Positions 46,470 through 57,794 of a stretch of DNA of 64,000 bases are shown here, in pieces. Both the position numbers and the translations under genes were made by a program. Below the pieces are notes generated by a model. It ran no database searches, was not told where the DNA came from, and worked only from the letters and a program-made list of their open reading frames with translations. Source of the stretch: Dastarcus helophoroides (Eukaryota; Arthropoda; Insecta; Coleoptera; Bothrideridae); NCBI GenBank assembly GCA_028583605.1, contig CM053327.1:22245629-22309628 (forward strand), written 5' to 3'. The stretch's first letter is position 1; each line of letters begins with the position of its first letter.

Positions 46470-47495
46470 AGTTGGTCGTTTCGTGTTTCTTTTCATCCAC
46501 CCCTCACCTAGAACTAAGGAGCTCTTTTGTGCATACCCTGATCTATGTAGTTCCTAGGTTCAAACTCATTGTGCAAGTTTATTATGGACCTTGAATTGGG
46601 TTTTTCCATATCTGGGGAGTCTAAGGACGCCCATCCGAGTTGGACGTTAATTTTGCCTGCAAGTGCATCGCAATTGCATAGCACATGTTCTGCAGTCCCC
46701 GCAGCTTCTACGCAAAAGCGATATAGGTCTGTTTCAGCTTGACCCATTTTCTTGAGGTGGTACCTCATGTTAAGAGGCCGGTTAGTATCCTCAATTCGAG
46801 TTTGCTGAGTTTGGCTTTTTCAAGCTTTCCAGATAGGAATCTTTTCGCCTGTCGTAGCCCTCGATATGATCTCCAGTGGGAAATTCTTGACTTTGCTTCC
46901 ATTTTTTGACCTCATGATTAATTTGACTTTTAGAGAAACCAAAAGCTGGTTCAGGTCCAAGTAATGACGATGCATATCCTTCTCTAGCGAGTTGGTCCGC
47001 AGCTTCATTCTCTTGTATTTCTTTGTGCCCTGGCACCCACTTAAGATTGATCCTGTTGTTTTTAGCCAGTTGCTTTAGAGTTTGTTGACAGTCCCAAACT
47101 AGTTTGGATTTGGCAATGCAGTTGTTGAGAGTCTTTATTGCCGCTTGACTGTCAGAGTTAATTTAGATCTTTGTTCCTTTCATGTTTCTTCGAAGACACT
47201 CGTAGGCGCAGAGTTCTATTGCCAGTATTTTAGTTTGAAAGACAGTTGGGTCTTTTCCTAAGGCTTTAGCGAGCCTATAGTTAGGGCCATGAATTCTCAC
47301 TCCAGTCCCATGTGCTGTCTTTGATCCATCTGTAAACCAGATGTATAATTTGTGTTTTTCTTCAGGTACTGATTGAGCGTTAGTGTGTCTATTTAAGTCC
47401 ACTTCAAAGGAATGATCAAATTCGTACCTGGGTTGCACATAATCAACCGATCTTGCTAAAATCACAGGGTTACAGTCCGTGAGAATTCCCATATG
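46470..47495 (-). mobile_element. Non-LTR retrotransposon 3' remnant with RNase H (I/R1-like)
   Basis: Read from 47492 down, one frame gives YIWFTDGSKTAHGTGV (47325-47285, RNase H motif 1 with catalytic Asp), FQTKILAIELCAYECL (47250-47205, motif 2 Glu), INSDSQAAIKTLNN (47160-47120, motif 3 Asp) and WVPGHKEIQENEAADQLARE (47043-46985, motif 4). One TAA at 47163-47165 interrupts this frame. A frameshift near 46780 leads to MRYHLKKMGQ and the cysteine cluster CVEAAGTAEHVLCNCDALAG (46717-46660). The reverse transcriptase is absent, so the copy is 5'-truncated. All four RNase H acidic positions appear kept. Confidence 0.88.
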
Positions 47496-47499
47496 ACCG

Positions 47500-47935
47500 A
47501 CGTAAATGGAGTACGTAAAATATGTTAAATTGTATCATTGTTCAGAGAAAACTTTTCTCTAATTTTCTTGGCAGTTAATGAATTTGATCATTTGATTAGA
47601 AAAAGGGTCAATATCTCGATAACCAATAATTGTTGACGTGAGAGTATTTAAGGTAATAAGAGGCCGATTTCAAACTATTAGAAAGTGAAATTATTTTTTG
47701 ATCACCCTCTATATTGTTTTAAAAACTTAAATGTGTGATTTGAGAAAATTATTTGTCCAGATACCATTCGTAGTCGTAATGAAAGGTTTTACACCGCTCG
47801 GTAAATTGTCGTTTTTGCACAAATATCCGAGATTCGAATATTAGAAATTCAAAAAAAAATTTTACAACGTACGCTTTTTTATAAGGATTCAGAAAATGTA
47901 ATAAAAAAATACAGATTGCTATTTTAAAAATGATG
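47500..47935. other. AT-rich stretch upstream of a repeat copy
   Basis: It may contain part of the same repeat as 47939-48228 that is missing from the 43222 copy. Nothing else recognised. Confidence 0.35.
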
Positions 47936-47938
47936 TTG

Positions 47939-48228
47939 GTGCCTGTACAGGTTAAATTAAATACCCTGTATACCCAGCCATATTTTAATTTTGTAGAGCT
48001 TGGAAAAAGCAAAAAGTTACCCTTTAAGTGTTTTTCGGACTTCAGTTAGTACTGAGATATCTTGTTCTTTCGCACTAAGTGGACAAGCTGTATGTTTAAT
48101 CTCTATGAATAAAATTGAAACGTATGTCATTCTGTCTGCCGACTGAACATTTGTTCGGACTAAACTGGGAAACTGCTGAATCAATTTTAATAAAACTTTC
48201 AGTAAAATTTAGGGTACATTTTAGGCTA
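47939..48228 (+). repeat. 300-bp interspersed repeat, copy 2
   Basis: Direct-orientation partner of 43222-43522 (GCCTGTACAGGTTAAATTAA through GAACATTTGTTCGGACTAAA and GGGTACATTTTAGGCT). Confidence 0.85.
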
Positions 48229-48229
48229 T

Positions 48230-48600
48230 TTTTATTTCAGTAAAGCACAACCTTTCACATCTAATAACTCAACTGTGCTAACAATTTTATTTGAGGTTGT
48301 AACACAAATATATTATGGCGGGCCCGTTCAATTCTAGCGGGTACTATATAATAAGGAGCGCGAACATTTGAATCTATTGTTCTATTAAAATCAAATGAGA
48401 AATTGTTTTATTTTGGAATTTGACGTTACTGAAACTTGCGCAGACAGTGGGGGTCAGCTACTGAGAAATAAATTTAATAATAGATGCTATTAAGGAAATT
48501 ACCAAAAAATTTAAAGCTACTACACATCAGTGTTATAATTTCTGGGCCTTAGTACAGCTCTTTAATTACTTTTTCCTCAGTTAGATACATAAATAGGGGA
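48230..48600. other. AT-rich stretch
   Basis: Nothing recognised. Confidence 0.4.
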
Positions 48601-48604
48601 AAAA

Positions 48605-48689
48605 CCGGATAGTTGTCCCATTTTATCGACATCCTTAACATAGTGTATTCAAAATCGGGGCATATATCCTACTGAGGACAACTATCCGG
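48605..48689. repeat. 85-bp inverted-repeat unit with perfect 14-bp ends
   Basis: CCGGATAGTTGTCC at 48605-48618 and GGACAACTATCCGG at 48676-48689 are exact reverse complements. The interior is about 57 bp. It looks like a tiny MITE or a conserved stem-loop. Confidence 0.8.
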
Positions 48690-48691
48690 CT

Positions 48692-49285
48692 CTTACCTTA
48701 CCAATAGCATCGTTTATTTTGAAGGAAATGTTCTGGGAAAACATTATTCCAACTTTATCTGCAGAGTATCTATAAATTTCATAAGAATAACAGAAAAATC
48801 TAAGCAACATTTTTCATCCAATGATATTTTTTGTTATTCTCAAACTTCTCATTTAATGCAAAAAATTTGTTTGTACAATGACAAATTAGGTTGGGCATTA
48901 TACAAAAGCATCATATGCAAGGTTTACCTACACGTGTTTACATTGCGGTTGGTTTTACTTTTCAGCTTTGACCGATACTTCCGCAGCGTCGAATTCAAAC
49001 ATTTCCAGTTTATTCAACTGTTTGCTAAAAGTATTATATCGCATGGATGAACTAGTCTAAAACTCTTCTCCACACATACTGGGAAATTCGCCATTATATT
49101 TAAAAATATTTGCGAAAAACTAAATGTAATAATCAACATATCTGGCATGTTCTAGATACTAAACATTTGTGCGTTTACACATTTCCAATGCAAGTTAAAA
49201 CTGTAAAGTTATGCAAGATTATCAAGTGAAAATAATTATCAAAATAAAACGTTTTCAAAAATCGAATTCGACAAGTTACAACTTA
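48692..49285. other. AT-rich stretch
   Basis: No gene recognised. Confidence 0.4.
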
Positions 49286-49289
49286 AATA

Positions 49290-49545
49290 TTCCTTTTATA
49301 TATGTCACAGGCGTTTAGAATAACGCGGTTTTTAGCTATAAGCCTAGGCAATTTGGTAAACTCCGCCAAATAACAAAGTAATGAAATATTTTGGTATTTA
49401 ACTGGCCTAAACTAGTCATTCACCTAAAAGACACTATGTATCGGGCGAATAAATAAAACAGACGTTATTTTCCCATGTATATAACTGAGATAACTTAGTA
49501 TTTTACTCAAACGACAGATGCGTTTTAGACATTTGGCAACAGCCA
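49290..49545 (+). repeat. Dispersed repeat, related to the inverted element at 51157-51562
   Basis: TTTTTAGCTATAAGCCTAGG, CAATTTGGTAAACTCCG, CACCTAAAAGACACTATG, GGGCGAATAAATAAAACAGA and CTCAAACGACAGATGCG match, in order, the arms at 51157-51562. Confidence 0.65.
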
Positions 49546-49549
49546 AGTG

Positions 49550-50200
49550 GCCATAAAGGTAGAAGGTGTACAATCTGTCTACGGTCAAAAGAGATGTGCT
49601 GAAAAAAATGTTAGAAACTAATAAAACAATTAAAAAATTGATATATTTACCTCTGGGCTAATAAAAGAACCAAATGTTGATCCTGGACTACTAAATTACA
49701 AAAATATTGTAGGGAAAGTATTGGGGATTAAAAAAAGACAAAATATTACTTATGTTATTCCAAAAAAATGCCTATTTCGAAATGCCACTCAAATTTCATC
49801 TGGAGCAAAATTATTTACTGTATTTACAGTAAATTTAAAAAACAGCATTTTAATAAATATCTGTGCAAATCATCAAAGATGCAATATTACACAAAAAATG
49901 TTGCCAAAAAATGACTATTGCGCAACTTCAATGTCACAATTCATCATCTTGTTCAAGTAAATAGTTTTACATATTTTTATGTTTTGTGTGTTTATTTTGT
50001 TAGCAAATAAATGATTTTCACTTGAAACATTCTTAGAATATTCTTCTCTACAGTTACGGTATCGACTCGTGTTACACTCTAAAAAAACCTTACCCTATAG
50101 AAATAAATAGAGTGGCGTTAGTCTAGGAATTAAGCTGACCATTTGAAAGAATCTTGTCTTCCAATCCACTGAAATCCGCAAGTTGCTATTTAAAATAATC
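49550..50200. other. AT-rich stretch with an unassigned open frame
   Basis: 49667-49960 reads LIKEPNVDPGLLNYKNIVGK and then KKRQNITYVIPKKCLFRNA. It looks protein-like, but I cannot name the family. A weaker similar reading (LGLTSSALNYENIIKECM) occurs at 41167-41220. Confidence 0.3.
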
Positions 50201-50201
50201 T

Positions 50202-50912
50202 AGACATACTAATGGACGGTAAAATCCTTCCGATGGGATCTAATATATCTATTCTAGCAGTGATTACGAGCATTAACTTCTCTTGGGAGGATCATGTGCG
50301 CGCCATTGCCAAATCGGCCTCTCAGAAGCTAGGCTCTCTTTTTAGAGTTAAAAAGTACTTCACATCTCATCAGCTGTTAACACTATACAAAGCTCAAGTT
50401 AGGCCAACACTAGAATGCTGTTCTCATGTTTGGAGTTCACACAAAACACACTTTAGTTCTCTTGGATTCAATTCAAAGAAGAGCGATTTGCCTAATTGAT
50501 GACGAGAGTCTGACCGATTCTCTCGAAACATTAGAGCACAGGCATATAGTTGGTGACTTGTCTCTTTTCTACAAGTACCATCAGTGGAAGATGCTCGCAG
50601 GAACTAATAGGATTGATCCCCCAAAGGGCAAGGTTCTTGAGGCGTACTAGACAGTCGGAGACAGCAAATTCCTGTGAGGTCCAGCTTGACACAGTGAAGA
50701 CTTCTGTCTACGGAGACTCTTTTTTCTATAGAACTTCCAAGTTATGGAACTTGTTACCGAAAGGAATTTTCCCCAAAAATAACAACCTATCCTTTTTTAA
50801 GAAGGCGGTTCATCGCCATCCATCCTTGTTTCCGCAACCTACTCGCAGTGTTTTGAAAGCATAATTGGGTTACCCTTTACGAGTGGCTTAAACTTAAAAA
50901 TAAAATTAGTTG
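50202..50912 (+). mobile_element. Jockey/CR1-like non-LTR retrotransposon, copy 2 (5'-truncated)
   Basis: This matches copy 1 from about 30607 onward. Both share ACATACTAATG, then the protein ILPMGSNISILAV, INFSWEDHVRAIAKSASQKL, YKAQVRPTLECCSHVW, the SLTDSLETLEHRH block, TSKLWNLLPKGIFP and the end LFPQPTRSVLKA at 50862. After the stop both read GGGTTACCCTTT.CGAGTGG and end in an A-rich tail. It has fewer lesions per kb than copy 1 but still several frameshifts. The sharp 5' truncation is typical of target-primed reverse transcription. Confidence 0.9.
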
Positions 50913-51156
50913 TGTTGACTAGGGCTGAACGAGAAGTTTAGTTAATACATCATTTGGGTTATCTTCCATGTTACCGAAATGCTTTCGAGGGATTTTTAAT
51001 ATTATTTTTTGTCACTTTAAATATTTTTCATTCTAGGTTTAATATTATCTAGAAATCTATCTGATCTTTCAATAAATATCTTTTTTATCTAGCTAGTACA
51101 TAGTTTCCATTCCCATTAACGGTAACAATCAACAGAGTTTGAGCTATTTTTCTAAA

Positions 51157-51562
51157 CACCTAAAGCAGACCCGTCGGTTGAATTAAAAACTAATTTAGAT
51201 CAGTCATATAGAAAAATAACTTTTATTTTACTTGTTCGCCTGATGAATAGTGTCTTTTAGGTAAACGACTAATTTCTTCCAGTCATGTAGCAAAATATTT
51301 GATGATTTCTTTATTTGCCGGTTTTTACCAAATTGCCTAGACTTTTAGCTAAAAACCAAATTACTCTACATATACATATATTTCGCAGGCATTTAAAATA
51401 AAATCATAGAAATCATTAAACAAATTTCTATTTGACTGGAAGAAATTAGTCTTCACCTAAATGACATTGCTCATCAGTAAAAGTAAGTAAAACAAATGTT
51501 ATCTTTCTCTATGACTGATATAAATTAGTTTTTTATTCAAACGACGTAACTGTTTTAGGCTT
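51157..51562. mobile_element. Inverted-repeat element (about 400 bp)
   Basis: The left arm, read in reverse complement (TGACTGGAAGAAATTAGTCG, TTACCTAAAAGACACTATTC, TATGACTGATCTAAATTAG), mirrors the right arm (TGACTGGAAGAAATTAGTCT, TCACCTAAATGACATTGCTC, TATGACTGATATAAATTAG). The arms are about 130-155 bp and the middle is only partly alignable. The copy at 49290-49545 shares the arm sequence. Confidence 0.7.
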
Positions 51563-51564
51563 TC

Positions 51565-52268
51565 CTTTTTTTGTTTCTTTTCTTTTTCATAAAAGTACCT
51601 CGTTTAAAATAAATATTAGGTTCTATTTTTTTAATATAATTTAATCAAGTTATATTGAATTTTAAATGTGTAAGAGAATAAGATAGGTTGTCGTATTAAC
51701 GCCCACCTAAGGTTCTTTATTTAATATTTCAAAAAAGGTTACCAATAAAACACAAACTATCATTCTTTTAAATCAAGCATATTTATATCTTGCAAAAAAT
51801 CGACTTCGGTCGAACAAAAAGTTAAATTTTTACATTTAAATTGCAGAAAAAACTATGTCAATGGACATTATTAAGCTCCACTGCGTCAAATAACACCCAG
51901 ATTAAAATAATGAAAAAAATAACGCCAAACTAAATAATTTCCCAAAACAAATTAGAATAATAAAACATTTTTACATTAAACTAGTTACAGCCTCTACGAA
52001 AATTATAATATTTATCTTTCTTGATAATGAAGGCTTCCAAAGCCAGAGTCAGTACAGGCATATATTTTTTCCGGGATTGAACTCTTCTGAAGAGTGGACA
52101 TATTGAGTTACCGTGCTCTTCTGTCTACATTTTCTTAACCCTTGTACCAATTTTCAATTCAGAAAAGTTTCGCCTCTGGTATGGTGATGTTTTGAAATTG
52201 GCCTTTTTATTCTTTCATTTTTGCACATTCCCTTATATTTCTCTTTTTATTTATTATTTCTTTTTTGG
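51565..52268. other. AT-rich stretch
   Basis: No gene recognised. Confidence 0.4.
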
Positions 52269-52271
52269 TTT

Positions 52272-52345
52272 CTGAAGAAGGCCCCTTCCATGGTGGGCGA
52301 AACGTCAAACACTTTTAGTGGTTCTTTGACACGGTTCCCGGAAGA
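52272..52345 (+). repeat. Fragment with a CTGAAGA...GGGCGAAACGTC signature
   Basis: TCTGAAGAAGGCCCC, then CATGGTGGGCGAAACGTC. GGCCC and GGGC can pair before GAAAC. Similar CTGAAGA-stem-GAAACGTC phrases are common at the ends of dispersed animal repeats, including Penelope-like elements. The family cannot be fixed from this scrap. Confidence 0.35.
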
Positions 52346-52349
52346 AGTA

Positions 52350-54735
52350 TATCCTGTATTTATCTTTCTTATCCATTTCTACACACAGGTCACGATACCA
52401 AACTTTACTGCATCTCATACTGCTCAAAGCTGCAATAAGATGCTCCTTAGTCCATTCTTTACCTCTTTGTCGTTTGTTTTTATTAATAATTAAATATCTT
52501 AAAAAAGAAAATATAAATAAATACAATATTTTACGTGATCTTAAAGTACCCACTACTCACCTGATATGGGCGTTATTGGGCACAAGTCTACTACATATTC
52601 GCACTTTGGTTTTAGAACATTTACTTCAAATATAATTATTTTTTTATTAAAATTATAAAATTCACGTCATATGTTGCTCTCGACTGAATTAATACGTGGC
52701 CGCAATGAGCTGATAATGTGATAAATGACTACATACCCCCTCTTCTACTAACCCCCAGGACTCAATGATTTTTAGCTATTGTCTGTTTCTAAATACTGTC
52801 AGGGGGAATAATTAGGAACCGGACGTTATTTAGGCAACCCACCCTAATTATAATATGCTGAGGCTTTTGGAACAATTTGTCAGTAATCATTAATTGTTTC
52901 TAATGGAGAATAGAACTGCAAATATTTAGATTATATATTAAAATATAACTGTTTATATGTAACCTGTAACTGTCATATTGATTTCGTCAACATCTCTTTA
53001 CATGGCGTTCCTAAGCGTGGGGTGCTTTACGTTCGACTCCTATTTATTTTTAAAGCAAAGGCAATGCACCATAAACTTACAGAATCAATAAAATCTCTCA
53101 AATGTGCCCTAAAATTTGCGGATATAAGCAAGCATTTCAAAGCGTGCACACACACACAACACACGAAATTGTCGATTTTGCCAATTCTCCTGTTTATCCG
53201 TCGTCGGGTTGGCTGGCAAAACGCAAAGTTGGCACAGTCTGCACCTCATCTACCTTACTTTCTTTGAGTTTACGTAGTTTGCAGGTTTTCTGGCGCCACT
53301 ATCAACTTCGACGTTACACTCATGTTAATATGCCATTCAAATGTATCTTCAGCATTTATCTGCAAACAACGTTGCTGGATTTGGAAGTGTAATTTGTACC
53401 ACAATTATTATTTAACAAGTGGCAACATTTATGTTTTATTTGTAGAATGTAAATGTAGAAGAAAAGTAATACGGACGCTGACACGCAACACGCAGCATAT
53501 AGTAAGTTTATTAATGAATCTGCTAAGACAATTTATCAGTATCACCATTCGTATTTATAATTTGACAGTTTTTAATACTTTGCTATTTCAAATCCCACTT
53601 AAATGAGTTTAATCCAACTGACAACTTAAACAAGATATGCATCATGAATTTTGTTCTTTTATCAAGGTCGCGATTCTTGTAGTTTATTTTAAGTTGTCAC
53701 ATATGAAGGCCAATTTTTTATAGACAGCATTATTCAAATCGGTGGGATCTGTCATTATTTTTTATTTTTTTATTCATCAATTGTTCAAAATTAGCGGCGC
53801 TGCATTTCAAAAACTATAGTCGACAAAGGAAACCTGCTTTCCTATTGGGAATTAGCACAACAGTTATTATTATTTTAATTTCATATTTCATCTTATACCA
53901 GAATACAATTCAGAAGTACGATGCAACCCTAAAAGTTATCCTAGAGGGAATTGCATCATAGCGAATTCCATATTCCATAGAATACAAGCGTTTTCGGTGT
54001 CACATGTGTTAAATATTCTTTAATGAAAGAATGCAAACGTGCTAAAAGTTGAAAACATTTACAACCACAAGCCATTTATGTTTCCACTGTTCTTGGTCTC
54101 ATTAATATGGTACAGTGATTAGTAAACACTTTCAACTTATAGCTAGATGTAAGTTGGCCACATAAATATCCAAAGGACACGGTCTCCTTTAACTTACTTT
54201 CGACTATATTTTACGAGGAACATGTTTGCTACATGCTAACTGAAGGAATTATTGCCAAGTCAAAAAGTATGATGTAATCCATGTTCAATCAAGGTTCCCT
54301 GAAGGGTTGCCTAAAGGTTCCCTAAAAAGTTATAGCTGGTTACTCTTCACTGCAAATTTCGTGAACTTGCTTCCAATTCGAGACCACACTTAGTAATAGG
54401 TGTAACAGATGATATTTTAATACCAAACTCCTTTTTAATAATTCATAAATTATGTCCCAGGTTCCTAAGGTCTGGTGTGCTGCAACACTAAAAGTTCGGG
54501 AATTTCAGAATTTGTATTTCTGAAGGTTATTAAGATTTTAATGAAAGTATGAAAAATATTATTTTTCAGCAAAATTGCAATTATCTCAAAAACATTTACA
54601 GATAAAGACAAAGTTATAATAACAAAAATTCAAAAATTAAACTTTATACAGAATATTTCATTATCATCCACTTGTGAGCTATGGTTCAAGTTTTAATTCT
54701 TTAGCTCATTGGGAAGTTATGGTGGTCATTGGTTA
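52350..54735. other. 2.4 kb without recognisable genes
   Basis: A less AT-rich patch at 53040-53400 includes a short CA run (53145-53160) and overlapping open frames (53022-53392) with no recognised domain. Confidence 0.4.
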
Positions 54736-54740
54736 TTTTC

Positions 54741-54892
54741 AAAAATTGAAATGCGAATCTTGTTTCCTGAAACCAAGAAAGATTAAAAAACACACAACAA
54801 ATATTGTTCAAACCTGTTTTGATAGTCAAGGCTGTCATATTCAGAGAAATCTTTCTAGGTTGCAGGGGACAAGATTTGTACTTCAATTATTG
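54741..54892. mobile_element. Foldback repeat, copy E (decayed)
   Basis: The left arm is AAAAATTGAAATGCGAATCT to TTGATAGTCAAGGCTGTCAT; the right arm is shortened (TTTCTAGGTTGCAGGGGACA, TTGTACTTCAATTATTGG). Here the left flank GGTCATTGGTTATTTTC carries an inverted version of the tail that other copies have only on the right, so the tail may be terminal on both sides of the full element. Confidence 0.7.
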
Positions 54893-54894
54893 GG

Positions 54895-55810
54895 AAGTTA
54901 ATTTAAAATCAATTGCAAAATTTGTACCAAACAAACACATATCAGACGTAGATTGAGTCTAACTTTTTAAACAAAAAAGAAACGTTTTAAAATTTACCTA
55001 CAACTACAAGAGAGAAAATATAATAGTAACTAATGTGAAATGTGTTGTTGTGTGGGTTGTAAGGTTTTATTTTTTGTGGAAAAGTAAATATTATTTGGAA
55101 TGTTAAGTTTGTTAAACCAAAGATCTATTTAGGTCAATAATTTTCATTTCCTTTTCCCTAATATCAACAATGACTCCAGGTGTTATTGTATATTTTTAGA
55201 TTAATAAACTTACGCAAACAGTCAATCTGCATTTTAACCCCTCATGTCATTGTTTTCCTTTCTAAAAAACCAAACAGAGGCGAAAATTAAATCTAGATTT
55301 TCCCTACCGAGTTGTTTGTTTTTATTTTCCTGTATGGGTTAATAATGAATGTCAATAAAAGTGGCTAAACAAGTTAACGTCCTTTTCAAAGAATGCATTT
55401 CCCTGAAATTTTAAGCAACATTTATAATTAACATTATGGTGAAAGGCTTTCTGATTTTTAATACTTAATACCTCATCATCAACTTCATCATGTATGCACA
55501 ATTACGATTTATATTTATCTATCTAATCATTGTTAAATAGTTTTCGTCACATTTGCAAACAAGTGTTGCAATAAGTCTTAAAATATTGAGGTAAATAGTG
55601 ATTTTATATTATAAATATATATTTCACGGGTTTAAAACCAACTTATATGTTTAATATTTCCTATTATGAAATATACCACAATTCTGGTTAGGCCTACACT
55701 GCCACTGGCACGAAATCTCTCAGTACTAATCTATTTCTATAACATTTGAAAGAATTTCAATAGCCTAAATTCCTAAACAATCACGGAACAGTAAAACAAC
55801 TTCAAGGAAT
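54895..55810. other. AT-rich stretch
   Basis: No gene recognised. Confidence 0.4.
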
Positions 55811-55813
55811 AAT

Positions 55814-56200
55814 CTCAGGAAACTTGTAGGGATTTGGACAGGTCACTGTCGATTAAACAAGCACCTCCACAGAATGGGAATTATAAAAAACTCGAGTTGT
55901 AGAGGATGTTTAGAAGAAGATGAGAGTGTCGAGCACGTGATGTGTCACTGCCCGGCACTAGCATCAATCAGAGGATCCACGCTGTGGAACTTCTGGCCTA
56001 GTGTGGCTAGTTTGAGAGAGGCGCATTCAAGGGACGTTCTTCAGTTTCTCAACAATGTTGGGTGGCTGAGTGAATGATCAAGGACACCTCAATCACGGGG
56101 ATAGCACAATAGGTCCAGAAAGGGTGGCCTAAGTGCTGGCCTAAACTTTAGGCAACTCACAACAAATCCAGAATCCAGTTAAACAACTGTAATAATTAGT
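55814..56200 (+). mobile_element. Non-LTR retrotransposon 3' end (post-RNase H zinc-knuckle region)
   Basis: The frame reads KLVGIWTGHCRLNKHLHRMG (55820-55880), then CRGCLEEDESVEHVMCHCPA (55901-55960) and LNNVGWLSE, ending at 56077. This is the TGH..L..HL...G....C..C....E...H....C family end of I/R1/Jockey-type elements with RNase H. The C..C....H...C.C cluster is complete. About 120 bp of 3' untranslated sequence follows. RT and RNase H are missing. Confidence 0.8.
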
Positions 56201-56204
56201 ATAT

Positions 56205-57790
56205 TTTAAGCTCATATTTTAAGAGTTTAGCCAATGTACTTGTTCCACCGACTTATTTTATTTAATAAAATCTAAATGTAATATATGTTGTAGATCAGAT
56301 GTAACAGTGGTGCACCTGCTATTTTTCCTTTATGTACTTATGATGAAGATGAAATTTTAAAATTTGTTACACCTAATATTACTTATAAAGTGTCAGTTTT
56401 TGACATAAAAAATGACATTCCCACTTCTGTCGACTTCGTCAAAGCAGATACCAACTTTTTATTTTTAAAATGGAACACATTTTTGAAATCTGCACAATTC
56501 TCTGAATGTAATGTATAAAAAATAAGTGATTTTTGAAGTACTGATGGTGTCTATTAATTCATTATATTTGTCAATCTAGAAGGTCATGACCCACCCTAAT
56601 TAATTCTAATCGATTATTTTGAAGCAGTCTATAGCAATAAAATTTCGATGATTAGTAGGTTTCAATTTGAACTTTGCATATAATATTTAGATTATGTATT
56701 TTAATATTTTCTGAATATCTACCACACTTATTGTTTGCACTTGAACATTATGACTTATTTAAATTAAATAAATCTAATATCTAATATTTATATTCTTCTA
56801 ATATACTTGTTTAGCATAATTTTCTTCTGAACTTTGGTCAACAATTTTGCTATTGCAGATTACATTTTTGCAGTTTTAACGTTGAAATTTTAATATTTCT
56901 TTCTCTTATATATTTCCCGATTTCCGATATAATTCGAGCCGTAACCTCACTCTTTTATCCCGTTTCCGATAGAAAATACTGTGTTCTGAAAATTCACCTT
57001 GACGAAATACTATCGTAAAATCGGCTTATATTGAAAATATGTTTTCTTATTATAAAGTGCAACAGTTTCCTTTGAAAAAGGCGACTTAAACCTCTTTAAA
57101 ATGTTTTGTGTTTGTTTCCGTGAGAGCATACATATGCTGCGAATACTGAGGTGCGACAAGCGGTTAAATGTTCTTCTAGTTCGCCTCTTCCGAGTGAGCA
57201 CAATGACTTGCATTGTATTCTAACCGCTTCCACATTTAAGCACTTTTTGCGCTTGAATGAATAAACAAATGTCGAGGAAAAATTGCTGGGGTAGTTAAAC
57301 CTTCTTCGTAGACATTTCCTCTGTTGCAAACAATATCCAAAATTGAAAGGGGATGAATATGTAACAGCAGAAGTGTCGCAGTTTATATAAGAGTATCTGA
57401 TATACATATAATTGAAATACTTATCCGATTAAAATCTTTTTACTAATTAGTATCAATCAGGCCATTATTAACATTATAAAGTTAATACTACAAAGTTTCG
57501 CAAATTAATATAGTCCTTATTTGGCAACACCAGAAAGTGTCAAATTTGCAATGAAGACCTTTCTCACAGGCTTCTATTTGCTAATTTTGTTTTAGTTTCA
57601 TTTCTTCGCCCTGGTGAACCATTATGATGCTTTTTAAATTCTATTACACGTCATACTCATAGCTACAGAGACACCATATACACATTACTATGCTTATGAC
57701 GCGAACTCATAAGATTTTTTCCCTACCAAATATCCCACAATCCCCAGTTTAGAGTTCTAAAAACCCAATCTAGTCCTTACGTCATACATG
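56205..57790. other. AT-rich stretch
   Basis: Overlapping minus-strand frames at 57010-57407 have mixed composition (Cys, Arg) and no domain I recognise. Confidence 0.35.
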
Positions 57791-57794
57791 TTGA

